Positions 50,753 through 60,937 are shown, counted from the stretch's first letter. The stretch: DNA of 64,000 bases from Streptomyces caelestis (GCF_014205255.1 NZ_JACHNE010000001.1:2728001-2792000); one strand, 5' to 3'. Notes: a model not told the origin generated them from the letters alone. Made by a program: numbers and translations.

Positions 50753-52675
50753 TCAGAGCGCGGCTGCGCCGTGTTCCCGCAGGGCCTGGTCGTACTGCTG
50801 GAGGACCCAGAGTTCGTTCTGCACGGCGGCCAGCTGGGCCGGGTCACCGTGGCTGCCGAGGCGGGTGAGCTGGCTCTGGATGTCGCGGATGCGGCGCTCG
50901 ACGGCACGGCGGCGGACAGTGACCAACTGGGCGCCCGCGTAGGTCTCGTCGACGCCCTTCACGCCCTTGTGCAGCAGGATCGCCTCGACGGCCAGTTCCG
51001 TCACCATCGCGCGGACCGCGTCGTCCGGGGCGGCCTCGCGGACCTTGACGAGGTAGTCCTGGGGGTCCGCGACACCCAGTTCGGCGCCGCCGGCGTCCAT
51101 GATGGCCTGGCGTACGGCGGCGTAGGGCGGGGCGGTGAACTCGTCGACGCCGTACGCGTCGAAGGCCGGGGAGACCAACTCGGGGCGCTGGAGGGCGAGT
51201 TTGAGGAGTTCGCGCTCGGTGGCGTAGACGGGGTTGCGGAGGTTGAGGGCCGGGCCGCGGGGGGCGGCGGACGGCTGGCCGGAGGCGTACTGCCGCGACC
51301 CGTGCTGCTGCCGGTCCGGGGCCGGGCCCTTGCCGCCTCGGTCGCGGGCCCAGCGGGCCAGCTGGGCCACGCGCTTGACCACGAACTGGGTGTCGAGGAT
51401 GCCGAGCATCCCGGCGAGCTGGACGGCGACCTCGTGCTGGGCGCCGCTGTTCTTGATGCGGGCGACGATGGGGGCCGCCTCGTCCAGGGCGGCGGCGCGG
51501 CCCGCGGGGGTGTCGAGGTCGTAGCGGACGACGATCTGGCGGAGGGCGAACTCGAAGAGCGGGGTGCGGGGTTCGACCAGGTCCGCCACCGCCTCGTCGC
51601 CCTTGGCGAGACGCAGGTCGCAGGGGTCCATGCCGTCGGGGGCGATGGCGATGTACGTCTCGGCGGCGAACTTCTGGTCGTCCTCGAAGGCGCGCAGAGC
51701 CGCCTTCTGGCCGGCCGCGTCGCCGTCGAAGGTGAAGATGACGCGGGCCGAGCCGTTGTCCATCAGCAGACGGCGGAGGATCTTGATGTGGTCGCCGCCG
51801 AAGGCCGTGCCGCAGGTGGCGATGGCGGTCGTCACCCCGGCCAGGTGGCAGGCCATGACGTCCGTGTAGCCCTCGACGACCACCGCGCGGCTCGTCTTCG
51901 CGATGTCCTTTTTCGCCAGGTCGATGCCGTAGAGGACCTGGGACTTCCGGTAGATCGGCGTGTCGGGCGTGTTGAGGTACTTGGGGCCGTTGTCCGCCTC
52001 GTACAGCTTGCGGGCGCCGAAGCCGACGACCTCGCCGCCGATGTCGCGGATGGGCCACATCAGGCGGCCGCGGAAGCGGTCGATGGGGCCGCGGCGGCCC
52101 TCCTGGGCGAGCCCGGAGAGCAGGATCTCCTTGTCGGTGAAGCCCTTGCCGCGCAGATAGCGCGTGAGATGGTCCCAGCCCTGCGGGCTGTAGCCGACGC
52201 CGAAGTGGACGGCGGCGGCCTGGTCGAAACCGCGCTCGGCGAGGAAGATCCGGCCGGTGTCGGCCTCGGGGGAGGTCGCGAGCTGTTCCGTGTACCACTC
52301 GGCCGCGATCTTGTGGGCCTCGACCAGGCGGATCCGTTCGCCGCGCTGGTGGGAGGGGTTGTACCCGCCCTCCTCGTAGCGCAGGGTGATGCCCGCCTGG
52401 CCGGCCAGGCGCTCGACCGCCTCCGAGAAGGAGAGGTGGTCGATCTTCATCACGAACGTGATGGTGTCGCCGCCCTCCTGGCAGCCGAAGCAGTGGAACA
52501 GTCCCTTGCCGGGGCTGACCTGGAAGGACGGCGACTTCTCGTCGTGGAACGGGCACAGACCCTTGAGGTTGCCGCCGCCCGCGTTGCGCAGCTGGAGGTA
52601 CTCGGACACCACGGCGTCGATCGGGACCGCGTCCCGTACCGCCTTCACGTCCTCGTCGTTGATCCGTCCTGCCAC
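50753..52675 (-). CDS. dnaG: DNA primase DnaG
   Basis: A 640-residue replication primase. An N-terminal CHC2 zinc finger ([12 protein letters not shown] and [12 protein letters not shown]), the RNA-polymerase/TOPRIM core ([35 protein letters not shown]) and a C-terminal DnaB-binding helical domain after a short variable linker near residue 450. It makes RNA primers at the fork. GTG 52675 is used, without an obvious ribosome site. Essential and single copy. Confidence 0.96.
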   Translation of the reverse strand: MAGRINDEDVKAVRDAVPIDAVVSEYLQLRNAGGGNLKGLCPFHDEKSPSFQVSPGKGLFHCFGCQEGGDTITFVMKIDHLSFSEAVERLAGQAGITLRYEEGGYNPSHQRGERIRLVEAHKIAAEWYTEQLATSPEADTGRIFLAERGFDQAAAVHFGVGYSPQGWDHLTRYLRGKGFTDKEILLSGLAQEGRRGPIDRFRGRLMWPIRDIGGEVVGFGARKLYEADNGPKYLNTPDTPIYRKSQVLYGIDLAKKDIAKTSRAVVVEGYTDVMACHLAGVTTAIATCGTAFGGDHIKILRRLLMDNGSARVIFTFDGDAAGQKAALRAFEDDQKFAAETYIAIAPDGMDPCDLRLAKGDEAVADLVEPRTPLFEFALRQIVVRYDLDTPAGRAAALDEAAPIVARIKNSGAQHEVAVQLAGMLGILDTQFVVKRVAQLARWARDRGGKGPAPDRQQHGSRQYASGQPSAAPRGPALNLRNPVYATERELLKLALQRPELVSPAFDAYGVDEFTAPPYAAVRQAIMDAGGAELGVADPQDYLVKVREAAPDDAVRAMVTELAVEAILLHKGVKGVDETYAGAQLVTVRRRAVERRIRDIQSQLTRLGSHGDPAQLAAVQNELWVLQQYDQALREHGAAAL

Positions 52676-52713
52676 GCGTGAATTCTACGGGCCGGAACCG
52701 ACACCGCTGACGG

Positions 52714-53979
52714 CTACGAGGCGAGGCTGTCCAGCGGAGCGCGGGGGTCCGCCAGCGCCTCCGGGTTCACCCGGGCCTTCGAGCGGATCAGCCGCTGGAT
52801 CTTGTCTGTGACGTCCCACACGTTCACGTTCATCCCGGCCAGCACCCGGCCCTCCTTCACCCAGAAAGCGATGAACTCGCGCCGGCTCGCGTCCCCCCGG
52901 ATCACCACCTGGTCGTACGTCCCCGGCGGCGCCCAGCCGGTGTACTCCATGCCGAGGTCGTACTGGTCGGAGAAGAAGTAGGGCAGACGGTCGTACGTCA
53001 CGTCGCGGCCGAGCATGCAGCGGGCGGCAGCCGGCCCGCCGTTCAGCGCGTTGGCCCAGTGCTCCACCCGCAGGCTGGTCTCGAAGAGGGTGTGGCGGAA
53101 GGAGGCCACGTCGCCGGCCGCGTAGATGTCGGGGTCGGAGGTGCGCAGCCGCTCGTCGACCACGACGCCGCCGCCCTGCGCCGGGCCGGCGATCTCCAGC
53201 CCGGCCGCCTCCGCGAGAGCGGCCCGGGGGGCGGCGCCGATCGCGGCCAGGACGTCGTGCGCCGGGTGTTCCTCGCCGTCGTCCGTGCGGGCCGCGAGGA
53301 CCATGCCGTCCTGGCCGACGATCTCGATGAGCCGGGCGCCGAAGTGGAAGCGGACGCCGTGGTCGCGGTGCAGGTCGGCGAAGAGCTGGCCGAGCTCGGG
53401 GCCGAGGACCGAGTGCAGCGGGGTCGGCCCGCGGTGGATCACGGTGACCTCCGCGCCGTACTCGCGGGCCGCCGCCGCGACCTCCAGGCCGATCCAGCCG
53501 GCGCCCGCGATCACGAGGTGGCCGTTGTCCCGCCCGAGGTTGGTCAGCACGTGCTTGAGCCGCTCGGCGTGCGCGAGGCGGCGCAGGTGGTGGACACCGG
53601 CCAGGCCCGTACCCGGGATGTCGAGGCGGCGGGGCTCGGCGCCGGTCGCCAGGAGCAGTTTGTCGTAGCGGACGACGGTGCCGTCGTCGCCGAAGCGGAC
53701 CGTCTTCGCCGTACGGTCGATCGCGTCGACGGTCTGGCCGAGGTGCAACTCGATGTCGTGCGCCGCGTACCAGGCGGGCTCGTGTACGAAGACGCTGTCG
53801 CGTTCCTCCTTGCCGAGGAGGTAGCCCTTGGACAGCGGCGGGCGCTCGTAGGGGTGGTCACGTTCGTCGCAGATCAGTATCACGCGGCCGGTGAAGCCCT
53901 CCGTCCGGAGCGTCTCGGCCGCCTTGGCGCCGGCGAGTCCGCCTCCGACGATGACGAATGTCTGATCCGCGTCGACCAC
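52714..53979 (-). CDS. NAD(P)H/FAD ferredoxin-reductase-like oxidoreductase
   Basis: A 421-residue pyridine-nucleotide disulfide-family reductase of the ferredoxin/rubredoxin-reductase type: FAD site FVIVGGGLAGAKAAETL, substrate-loop YERPPLSKGYLLG, NAD site LVIAGAGWIGLEVAAAA, and the second FAD motif TSDPDIYAAGDVA. It has no redox-active CxxxxC, so it passes electrons to a partner such as a ferredoxin. GTG 53979 has GAGGAGG at 6 bases. No ferredoxin gene is adjacent. Confidence 0.88.
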   Translation of the reverse strand: MVDADQTFVIVGGGLAGAKAAETLRTEGFTGRVILICDERDHPYERPPLSKGYLLGKEERDSVFVHEPAWYAAHDIELHLGQTVDAIDRTAKTVRFGDDGTVVRYDKLLLATGAEPRRLDIPGTGLAGVHHLRRLAHAERLKHVLTNLGRDNGHLVIAGAGWIGLEVAAAAREYGAEVTVIHRGPTPLHSVLGPELGQLFADLHRDHGVRFHFGARLIEIVGQDGMVLAARTDDGEEHPAHDVLAAIGAAPRAALAEAAGLEIAGPAQGGGVVVDERLRTSDPDIYAAGDVASFRHTLFETSLRVEHWANALNGGPAAARCMLGRDVTYDRLPYFFSDQYDLGMEYTGWAPPGTYDQVVIRGDASRREFIAFWVKEGRVLAGMNVNVWDVTDKIQRLIRSKARVNPEALADPRAPLDSLAS

Positions 53980-54146
53980 GTGATGCCTCCTCGTAAGGAT
54001 GTCGCCACTTGCGAGCGTCCCGCACGGAGCGTGATGCGGGAAGAGGGAGTGACCCGATCAGGCCACGGAGGGTCACCGTCGTGCGTGCTGTGGTCCCCTG
54101 CTTCCCGGGTGTTGTCTCCTGTTTCCCGTCTCTTCTCCCGTCAGTC

Positions 54147-55424
54147 TCATGCGCGTCCTGTCAGACGGGCGTGAAGCGAACGGGCCGAGGTGTCGGTGAG
54201 GGAGGAGATCTGGTCGACGATCACCCGCTTGCGGGCCCGGTCGTCCGGTGCCTGGTCGAACAGGGCGCGGAACTGCGGGTCCAGGCCGTCCGGGGCGCGG
54301 GCGGTGAGCGCCTCGGCCAGTTCGGCGACGACGACGCGCTGGTCGGCGCGCAGGCGTTCCTGCTCGGCGCGCTGCATGACGTAGAGGTCGGCGACGGCCT
54401 TGAGGACGGCGCACTCCATCCGGGTTCCGCGCGGGACGACCAGCTCGGCGGCGTACCGGGTGAGCCGTCCGGTGCCGTACGCGGTGCGGGTCGCACTCTC
54501 GGCGGCCAGGCAGAAGCGGCCGATGAGCTGGCTGGTGGCGTCCTTCAGCCGGGCCTGGGCGGCGGCGGTGCCGTCGTAGCCGCGCGGCCACCACTCCTGG
54601 GCGAGGAGCCGGTCCAGGGCCTCGGCGAGTTCGGCCGGGTCGGTGTCCGCCGGTACGTACCGGCCGCGTGCGACCTGGAAGATGTCCTGCCGTTCGGGTT
54701 CCGCGTGCAGGCAGTTCGGGTCGATGTGGCCGGCGTGCAGGCCGTCCTCCACGTCGTGCACCGAGTAGGCCACGTCGTCGGACCAGTCCATGACCTGCGC
54801 CTCGAAGCAGGTGCGGGTGCCGGGGGCGTCCTTGCGGACCCAGTCGAAGACGGGGCGGTCGTCGTCGTAGACACCGAACTTGTTCGACGCCGGGTCGGTG
54901 GGGTGGGCGCCGCGGGGCCAGGGGTACTTGGTGGCGGCGTCGAGGGCGGCGCGGGTGAGGTTGAGGCCGACGGAGCCTTCGGGGGTGAACCGTTTGGGCT
55001 CGATGCGGGTGAGGAGTCTGAGGGACTGGGCGTTGCCCTCGAAGCCGCCGCAGTCCGCCGCGAACTCGTTGAGGGCCTGTTCGCCGTTGTGGCCGAAGGG
55101 CGGGTGGCCGAGGTCGTGGGAGAGGCAGGCGGCTTCCACGAGGTCCGGGTCACAGCCGAGGGCCGCGCCCAGTTCGCGGCCGACCTGGGCGCATTCGAGG
55201 GAGTGGGTGAGGCGGGTGCGGGGGCTGGCGTCCCAGGCCGGGCCCATGGTGCCGGGCGTGACCACTTGGGTTTTGCCGGCGAGTCTTCTCAGGGCGGCGC
55301 TGTGCAGGACTCGGGCTCGGTCGCGTTGGAAGGCGGTGCGGCCGGGGCGTTTGTCTGGTTCCGGGGCCCAGCGGTCGACTGACGTCGGGTCGTAGGCCGG
55401 GGGGTGTTGTGAGGTGCCGTCCAT
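54147..55424 (-). CDS. dgt: HD-domain dGTP triphosphohydrolase
   Basis: A 425-residue dNTPase with [20 protein letters not shown], the HD motif region [32 protein letters not shown] and [18 protein letters not shown], the full metal-binding H...HD...D set of Dgt. It cleaves dNTPs to nucleosides and triphosphate, controlling dNTP pools. It is close to dnaG, in keeping with a DNA-metabolism neighbourhood. The start codon at 55424 begins MDGTSQHPP. Confidence 0.92.
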   Translation of the reverse strand: MDGTSQHPPAYDPTSVDRWAPEPDKRPGRTAFQRDRARVLHSAALRRLAGKTQVVTPGTMGPAWDASPRTRLTHSLECAQVGRELGAALGCDPDLVEAACLSHDLGHPPFGHNGEQALNEFAADCGGFEGNAQSLRLLTRIEPKRFTPEGSVGLNLTRAALDAATKYPWPRGAHPTDPASNKFGVYDDDRPVFDWVRKDAPGTRTCFEAQVMDWSDDVAYSVHDVEDGLHAGHIDPNCLHAEPERQDIFQVARGRYVPADTDPAELAEALDRLLAQEWWPRGYDGTAAAQARLKDATSQLIGRFCLAAESATRTAYGTGRLTRYAAELVVPRGTRMECAVLKAVADLYVMQRAEQERLRADQRVVVAELAEALTARAPDGLDPQFRALFDQAPDDRARKRVIVDQISSLTDTSARSLHARLTGRA

Positions 55425-55470
55425 GTGCCGACAGTATGCGCCTGGGCGTCTGCCGGGCTCTGATTTCGGG

Positions 55471-55519
55471 CGGGTGCGGGTTGATCGGGGCTGGTCGCGC
55501 AGTTCCCCGCGCCCCTGAG
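55471..55519. repeat. Dispersed repeat copy D (partial)
   Basis: CGGGTGCGGGTTGATCGGGG, then GGCTGGTCGCGCAG and CCCCGCGCCCCTGAG. It matches the outer parts of copies A and C but lacks the GCGGCGGAGCCGC core. It lies between the dGTPase and chelatase-like genes. Confidence 0.5.
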
Positions 55520-55540
55520 GTCAGTGCAGTACCCCGCGTT

Positions 55541-56323
55541 TCAAGCCGATGCCAATTCCGGTACAGCAGTCGAGGCCGCCGCCAAGGCCTCGTCGTAGCG
55601 GTGGAGGAGGAGGTGGGCCATGGACGGGTGGGTGCCCAGGGGGGCCGCCGCTATCCAGGGGGCCGCCTGGGCGCACTCCGTGGCGAAGCGGCCGGGGGCC
55701 GTGAAGTAGGAGGCCAGGGCTATGTGGCGGCGGCCGCCGGCGAGGAGGGCGCGGACGGCCGTCTCGACCGTGGGGGTCGCCGCCGAGGCGTAGGCCGGGA
55801 GGACCGGGACGCCCAGGCGGGCCGCGAGGAGGTGGGCCGTGCGGGTGGTGTCCGTCTTCGCCTCCGGGTCGCGGGAGCCGGCCGCGGCGAGTACGACCGC
55901 GCTGGTGCGGCGGGGCGTGCCGCCCCATCCCGCCTCTTCCAGGCGGGCCTGGAGGGCGTCCACCAGGAGGGGGTGCGGGCCCAGGGGCGCCGCCACGTGG
56001 GTGCGGGCCGGGGAGGCCGCGGCCATCTCGGGGATGTCCTGCTTGACGTGGTAGCCGCGGCTGAGGAGGAGGGGCACCAGGACCGCCTCCGTGTCTCCCA
56101 GGGCGGCGAGCGTGTCGGGGAGCAGGGGGGCGTTCAGTTCGATGTGCCCGAGGTGCACCGGCACGTCGGGGCGCAGCGCTCGGACGCGGTCCAGGAGCGC
56201 GCGTACGGTGCTCAGCGCACGGGGGTCGCGGCTGCCGTGCGCCACGACCACGAGGGCGGGCGAGGCCGGGCGGCGCGTGGCGGGCGGCGGGACGAGGCTG
56301 AGCTGGCTGGGCATGCCGTCCAT
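55541..56323 (-). CDS. Two-domain sirohydrochlorin chelatase-like protein (CbiX/SirB family)
   Basis: A 260-residue protein with two CbiX-type halves: the first opens LVVVAHGSRDPRALSTV with the catalytic-type histidine, the second VVLAAAGSRDPEAKTDTTR without it. LLSRGYHVKQDIPEM supplies the second conserved histidine. Such enzymes insert iron or cobalt into sirohydrochlorin. Siroheme would support nitrite/sulfite reduction, fitting the nasA-like gene 5 kb away. The start at 56323 lacks a clear ribosome site. Confidence 0.82.
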   Translation of the reverse strand: MDGMPSQLSLVPPPATRRPASPALVVVAHGSRDPRALSTVRALLDRVRALRPDVPVHLGHIELNAPLLPDTLAALGDTEAVLVPLLLSRGYHVKQDIPEMAAASPARTHVAAPLGPHPLLVDALQARLEEAGWGGTPRRTSAVVLAAAGSRDPEAKTDTTRTAHLLAARLGVPVLPAYASAATPTVETAVRALLAGGRRHIALASYFTAPGRFATECAQAAPWIAAAPLGTHPSMAHLLLHRYDEALAAASTAVPELASA

Positions 56324-56529
56324 GGTCGCCGCCGCACGTTGCCGTCCCGTTGCGTGGGCGTCACGGGTGTTTTCCGGCGGTTCACGATGCGGGACAGTGG
56401 GGATGTGAGGCCACTTGACCTGCGGTTTCCGTGTAACGAGTGAAGCTGGTCACACGTACCCGGATGAACCGGACGGCCCGAGCGGGCGTCCCTGACTGTC
56501 GAGGGGCCGACCTGGGGAGGGACCGTCCG

Positions 56530-57282
56530 ATGCGTCTTGTGACGTTCCGCAGACCGCGGCTGCCGCGTACCCGGCGAGGGCAGCGGCGGCTGGTGCAGGC
56601 CGTGATGGCCGGGTGCGTGCTCGCCCTGCTTCCGGCGACCTGGATGTACGTGGCCGCGGGTGACCGGCTTCGGACGGCGGCGGACGTGCCGCGGACCGAT
56701 GTGGCCGTGGTGTTCGGTGCCGGGCTGTGGGCCGGGGAGCCGTCGCCGTACCTCGCGCACCGGCTGGACGCGGCGGCCGGGCTGTACCGGGAGGGGCGGG
56801 TCGAGGTGGTGCTCGTCACCGGGGACAACAGCCGCGAGGACTACGACGAGCCGGACGCGATGCGGGTGTATCTGACGCGGCACGGGGTGCCCGACGGGCG
56901 GATCGTCAGCGACTACGCGGGGTTCGACACCTGGGACTCCTGCGTGCGCGCGAAGAAGATCTTCGGGGTGGACGAGGCCGTGCTGATCAGCCAGGGCTTC
57001 CACATCCGCCGGGCGGTGGCCCTGTGTCAGGCGGCGGGGGTCGAGTCGTACGGGGTGGGAGTGGACGCCGTGCATGACGCGACCTGGTACTACGGGGGTG
57101 CGCGGGAGATCCTCGCCGCCGGGAAGGCGGCTCTGGACGCGGTGTTCCGGCCGGATCCCCGGTTCCTCGGGCCCCGGGAGCCGGGTGTGGAGCGGGCGCT
57201 GGCCACGGCCGGACAGCGGATCGGGCCGTCCGCCGGGGGCGGGAGCGCGGTCGGTGCGCTCCCACCCCCGGCCGGCCCGTGA
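56530..57282 (+). CDS. DUF218 (SanA/YdcF-like) membrane-anchored protein
   Basis: A 250-residue protein with one N-terminal membrane helix (AVMAGCVLALLPATWMYVAA) and the DUF218 fold: VAVVFGAGLWAGEPSPYLAH, VLVTGDNSREDYDEPDAM and SQGFHIRRAVALC. SanA-like members affect envelope permeability and vancomycin tolerance. ATG 56530 follows GGGGAGGGA at 7 bases. It is convergent with the enoyl-CoA hydratase, with only 2 bases between stops. Confidence 0.83.
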   Translation: MRLVTFRRPRLPRTRRGQRRLVQAVMAGCVLALLPATWMYVAAGDRLRTAADVPRTDVAVVFGAGLWAGEPSPYLAHRLDAAAGLYREGRVEVVLVTGDNSREDYDEPDAMRVYLTRHGVPDGRIVSDYAGFDTWDSCVRAKKIFGVDEAVLISQGFHIRRAVALCQAAGVESYGVGVDAVHDATWYYGGAREILAAGKAALDAVFRPDPRFLGPREPGVERALATAGQRIGPSAGGGSAVGALPPPAGP

Positions 57283-57284
57283 CG

Positions 57285-58052
57285 TCAGCGTCCGTGGAAG
57301 CGCGGAGGGCGCTTCTCCAGGAACGCCGTCATCCCCTCCTTCTGGTCGTCGGTGGCGAACAGGGCGTGGAACACCCGCCGTTCGAAGCGGAGGCCGTCCC
57401 GCAGGCCGGTCTCCAGGGCCCGGTCGACGCACTCGCGGGCCGCCCTGACCGCCGTACGGCCGTACGAGGCGATGGCCGCCGCCGCTTCCAGGGCCTCGGC
57501 GAGGACCCGGTCGTCGGGGACCACTCGGGAGACCAAGCCGCAGCGCTCGGCCTCCCGGGCGTCCATCGTGCGGCCGGTGAGCACCAGGTCCATGGCCTTG
57601 GCCCGGCCCACCAGACGGGTCAGCCGCTGGGTGCCGCCGATGCCGGGTATCACGCCCAGCCTGACCTCCGGCTGGCCGAAGAGGGCCGACTCGCCCGCGA
57701 CGACCAGGTCGCACATCATGGCCAGCTCACAGCCGCCGCCGAGCGCGTAGCCGTTCACGGCGGCGATCTTCGGGGTGCGCAGGTCCGCGAAGTCCTCCCA
57801 GGCCGCGAAGTAGTCCTCGGACATCATGCCCACGGCCGACTTGCCCGCCATCTCCCTGATGTCCGCACCGGCCGCGAAGACCTTCTCCGAGCCGGTGACG
57901 ACGAAGCAGCCCACTTCCGGGTCGTGGTCCAACGGGCCGAGAAGGCCGAGGAGTTCGGCGAGCAGCTCGGAGCTCAGGGCGTTCAGGGCGTGCGGGCGGT
58001 GCAGGCGGACGGTCACCACGCGGCCGTCCCGTTCGACTTTCAGGTGGTTCAT
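57285..58052 (-). CDS. Enoyl-CoA hydratase/isomerase
   Basis: A 255-residue crotonase-fold enzyme. The oxyanion loop is AAGADIREM; GYALGGGCELAMMCDLVVAG carries the first catalytic glutamate and FGQPEVRLGVIPGIGGTQRL the second. Both are present, so it should hydrate 2-enoyl-CoAs in fatty-acid degradation. The ATG at 58052 has a GAGGG site 9 bases upstream. It is followed on the same strand, upstream, by the membrane oxidoreductase/adenylation pair, 21 bases away, so the three may form one operon. Confidence 0.9.
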   Translation of the reverse strand: MNHLKVERDGRVVTVRLHRPHALNALSSELLAELLGLLGPLDHDPEVGCFVVTGSEKVFAAGADIREMAGKSAVGMMSEDYFAAWEDFADLRTPKIAAVNGYALGGGCELAMMCDLVVAGESALFGQPEVRLGVIPGIGGTQRLTRLVGRAKAMDLVLTGRTMDAREAERCGLVSRVVPDDRVLAEALEAAAAIASYGRTAVRAARECVDRALETGLRDGLRFERRVFHALFATDDQKEGMTAFLEKRPPRFHGR

Positions 58053-58073
58053 CTTCCCTCCCTGGAAGGTGGG

Positions 58074-59342
58074 TCACGAGTCCCAGATCGCGCCGTACGC
58101 CGGAACGCCGCGCCGTTCCAGGCCGTGCACCACCTGCCAGGTCAGCCGCTTGTTGGAGATGCAGATGACCGCCTCCGCACCGAACTCGCGGTACGCGGCG
58201 TGGGCGAGGCGGACCATGTCGGGCTTGCCGTGCTGTGAGGTGTCCCAGACCAGGGCGTGCGGCTGGACGGCGAGGATCTCGTCGACGAGGGCGTCTCCGT
58301 AGGTGGCGCGGGGGTCGCGGGTGGCCCAGACCAGGCGCGAGGGGACCTCGGCGGCGAGCAGGTGGGGCAGGCAGGGGCCGATGCCGCTGCCGGTCGCGAC
58401 GTAGACCACCTTCCGGAACAGGACCTCGATGTTGGCGACTCCGGCCGTGGTGATGCCCTTCACCCACACGCGCGGGGGCTGGTCGTCGATGAAGGAGCCG
58501 GTCCAGTCACCGGCGCGGGAGATGGTGAGCCGGAATCCGGAGCGGCCGGGGGCGGGGACGTTGGCGAAGGAGTGCCACTCCTTCAGCGGGTTGCGGCTGA
58601 TCGCGGTGGAGGAGCCGGCGAAGGGGGTCTCGCCGTAGTCGAAGTGGGCCAGTGCCACGTGCGGGGAGGGGCGTTCGGTGCGGACGTCCACCTTGCGCAG
58701 CCGCAGCCAGGGCAGGGCCACGCTGAACGTGACGACGGCGAGGACCGCGAGCGGCACCGGTCCCTGGCCGGACAGCAGGGTGTGGGTCCACAAGAGCGCG
58801 AGCGCGCTCCAGCCGCCGAAGCGGTGGATCTTCTCGAAGTGGTCGTGGTGGCGGGAGCGGAAGGGTGGCAGGGCGGTGGCGACGATCAGGGCGAGGAGGG
58901 CCACCAGGGTCCAGCTCACCGTGATCAGCGGCAGGTCCGTCCCGGCGCGGGTCACCGCGACCGTCAGGGCCAGGAACCAGGCCGCCCCGGCCAGCGCCCC
59001 GCCCACGTGCAGCCCGCCGAAGTGGTACACCTTGCCGAGCGTCCAGCGGACCTTCAGCGGCCAGCTCACCGGGGCCGAGGTCGCCAGCCGGAACAGCAGG
59101 TTGATGACGTACTGCTGGCGTACGAGGACGGCGAGGGCGAGGTTGGCGAGGGCCGCGTGCCCCAGGGTCGGTGTGGCCAGGGGGCCGGCGGCCCAGAGGA
59201 ACGCCGCGTTGGCCAGGAGGACCAGGGCCGCGAGGCGGTTGTAGTGCATCAGGCGGGGGTGTTTGAGCAGGCGGCGCAGGGCGGGCAGGAGCGGCGGGAG
59301 CTCGCCCGTGTCCTGGTGGGTCCGGGCGGGGGACGTGGTCAT
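58074..59342 (-). CDS. Integral membrane oxidoreductase with C-terminal NAD-binding domain
   Basis: A 422-residue protein. Residues 30-240 hold about six membrane helices with conserved histidines on or near helix ends (YHFGGLHVGG, DHFEKIHRFGG, LLWTHTLLSGQ), resembling ferric-reductase/heme-type domains. The C-terminal part ends in an FNR-like NAD(P) site, VVYVATGSGIGPCLPHLL. The FAD-binding motif is not obvious. Its ATG overlaps the stop of the adenylation gene (ATGA at 59339), so the proteins are co-produced. Its electron acceptor and link to the adenylation step are unknown. Confidence 0.7.
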   Translation of the reverse strand: MTTSPARTHQDTGELPPLLPALRRLLKHPRLMHYNRLAALVLLANAAFLWAAGPLATPTLGHAALANLALAVLVRQQYVINLLFRLATSAPVSWPLKVRWTLGKVYHFGGLHVGGALAGAAWFLALTVAVTRAGTDLPLITVSWTLVALLALIVATALPPFRSRHHDHFEKIHRFGGWSALALLWTHTLLSGQGPVPLAVLAVVTFSVALPWLRLRKVDVRTERPSPHVALAHFDYGETPFAGSSTAISRNPLKEWHSFANVPAPGRSGFRLTISRAGDWTGSFIDDQPPRVWVKGITTAGVANIEVLFRKVVYVATGSGIGPCLPHLLAAEVPSRLVWATRDPRATYGDALVDEILAVQPHALVWDTSQHGKPDMVRLAHAAYREFGAEAVICISNKRLTWQVVHGLERRGVPAYGAIWDS

Positions 59343-60859
59343 CGGGCCACCGCCAGGCGCTCTTCCAGCATTCCCAGCAGGGCCTGTTTGTCGACCTTGC
59401 CGCGGTCGGTCTCGGGGAGGAACGCCAGGGGCAGGACCTGCTCGGGGACGCAGTAGTAGGGCAGGGCGTCCGCGACCGCGCGGCGGGCGGTGTCCGGGTC
59501 GACGTCGGCCGGGCAGACGAAGGACACCAGGGTGCGGGCGTCGCGCTTCAGGGTGACGGCGCGGGCGCATCCGGCGGCCGTCTCCAGGACGGAGGAGACG
59601 GAGTCCAGCTCGACGCGGAAGCCGCGCACCTTGACCTGGTCGTCGGTGCGGCCGAGGTGCTCCAGCTCACCGTCGGGGGTCCAGCGGCCGAGGTCCCGGG
59701 TGCGGAACATACGGCGGCCGCCGCCGAGGAAGGGATCGGGGGCGTAGCGCTCGGCGTTGAGGGCGTCGTCGCCGAGGTAGCCCGCGGAGACGCAGTCGCC
59801 GCCCGCCCACATCTCACCGGCCTCGCCGACGGGCAGGGGGCGCCGGTCGGCGTCGAGGACGTAGACCGTGTTGTTGGGGGTGGGGCGGCCGATGGTGAGC
59901 AGCGGGGCGGCCGGGTCGTGGCGGCTCATCGTGTTGACGATCGTGGTCTCCGTCGGGCCGCAGCAGTTGTGGAAGACGGCCTGCCGGGCCCAGCGGTCGG
60001 CCAGCGGGCGCGGGCAGGGCTCCCCCGCGACGGCGACCGTGCGCACGCGCGGGCACGCGGCGGGGTCGAGGCCGGACAGCACGGTCGGCGTGGCGATGAG
60101 CACGTCGGCGGTGCGGGCCGCCGCGGCGATGTCCTTGCCGCGGATGACGAGGGTGCCGCCGTGGGCGAGGCAGCCGAGGATCTCCCAGGCGGCCATGTCG
60201 AAGGCGATGTTGAGGAGCTGGGCGACCCGGTCGCCGGGCCGGATGCCGAGGCCGCCCGGCTCGGTGAGCAGGATGTTGGCGACGTTGCGGTGGGTGACCT
60301 TCACGCCGTTGGGGCGGCCGGTGGTGCCGGAGGTGAACAGGACGTAAGCGCCGTCGTCGCCGGTGACGCGCGGGCGCGGGGCCGGGGCGTACGGCAGCGG
60401 CTCGTCGAGCGCGAGCAGCAGGTGGCCGTCCGGCAGCGGCACGCGGTGGGCGTGTTCGGCGAGCGTGAGGACGACCCGGGTCCGGGCGGTGCGGATGACG
60501 TGGGTGAGCTGGGCCGGGGGTGCGAGGCCGATGTCCTGCGGGACGTAGGCGGCGCCGGCCTTCAGGATGCCGAGCAGGCCGACGAGCATCGGGATCGAGC
60601 GGCGGACGAACAGGCCGACGTGGTCGCCGGGGCGTACGCCCTCGCGGACGAGGCGGGCGGCGAGGGCGTCGGCGTACCGGTCGAGCTCGCCGTAGGTGAG
60701 GTGCGCGCCCTGGTGCTCGGCGGCCACGGCGTGCGGGGTGGCCGCGGCGTGCCGGGCGACGGCGTGGTGCAGGAGCGGGTCGGGGACGGGGACGGTGGGG
60801 CCCCGGCCGTATCGCCGGAACAGCTCTCGGTCCTGGGGGGTCAGATGGCGCAGAGGCAT
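59339..60859 (-). CDS. Stand-alone NRPS-type adenylation domain
   Basis: A 506-residue adenylate-forming enzyme of the amino-acid adenylation type: A2 LLGILKAGAAYVPQD, A3 YVLFTSGTTGRPNGVK, A4 FDMAAWEILG, A5 NCCGPTETTI, A8 RVELDSVSSVLE and the A10 lysine in TDRGKVDKQAL. No condensation or carrier domain is present and none is nearby. By hand alignment to GrsA the pocket reads D-M-W-I-A-A-C-I-V-K; low confidence. ATG 60859 is used. It is coupled to a membrane oxidoreductase, an unusual partner. Confidence 0.82.
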   Translation of the reverse strand: MPLRHLTPQDRELFRRYGRGPTVPVPDPLLHHAVARHAAATPHAVAAEHQGAHLTYGELDRYADALAARLVREGVRPGDHVGLFVRRSIPMLVGLLGILKAGAAYVPQDIGLAPPAQLTHVIRTARTRVVLTLAEHAHRVPLPDGHLLLALDEPLPYAPAPRPRVTGDDGAYVLFTSGTTGRPNGVKVTHRNVANILLTEPGGLGIRPGDRVAQLLNIAFDMAAWEILGCLAHGGTLVIRGKDIAAAARTADVLIATPTVLSGLDPAACPRVRTVAVAGEPCPRPLADRWARQAVFHNCCGPTETTIVNTMSRHDPAAPLLTIGRPTPNNTVYVLDADRRPLPVGEAGEMWAGGDCVSAGYLGDDALNAERYAPDPFLGGGRRMFRTRDLGRWTPDGELEHLGRTDDQVKVRGFRVELDSVSSVLETAAGCARAVTLKRDARTLVSFVCPADVDPDTARRAVADALPYYCVPEQVLPLAFLPETDRGKVDKQALLGMLEERLAVAR

Positions 60860-60937
60860 GATCGGTTGGCCTCCTGGCTGTTTCGAGTGTGGGAGTCGAA
60901 CGCCGTACGGAGTCGTGCGAGCGCTGCGCGTAGCGAG

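Noticed and set aside
60880..60905. T-arm-like sequence (minus strand GTTCGACTCCCAC)
   Set aside because: No matching acceptor, D or anticodon arms around it; likely chance.
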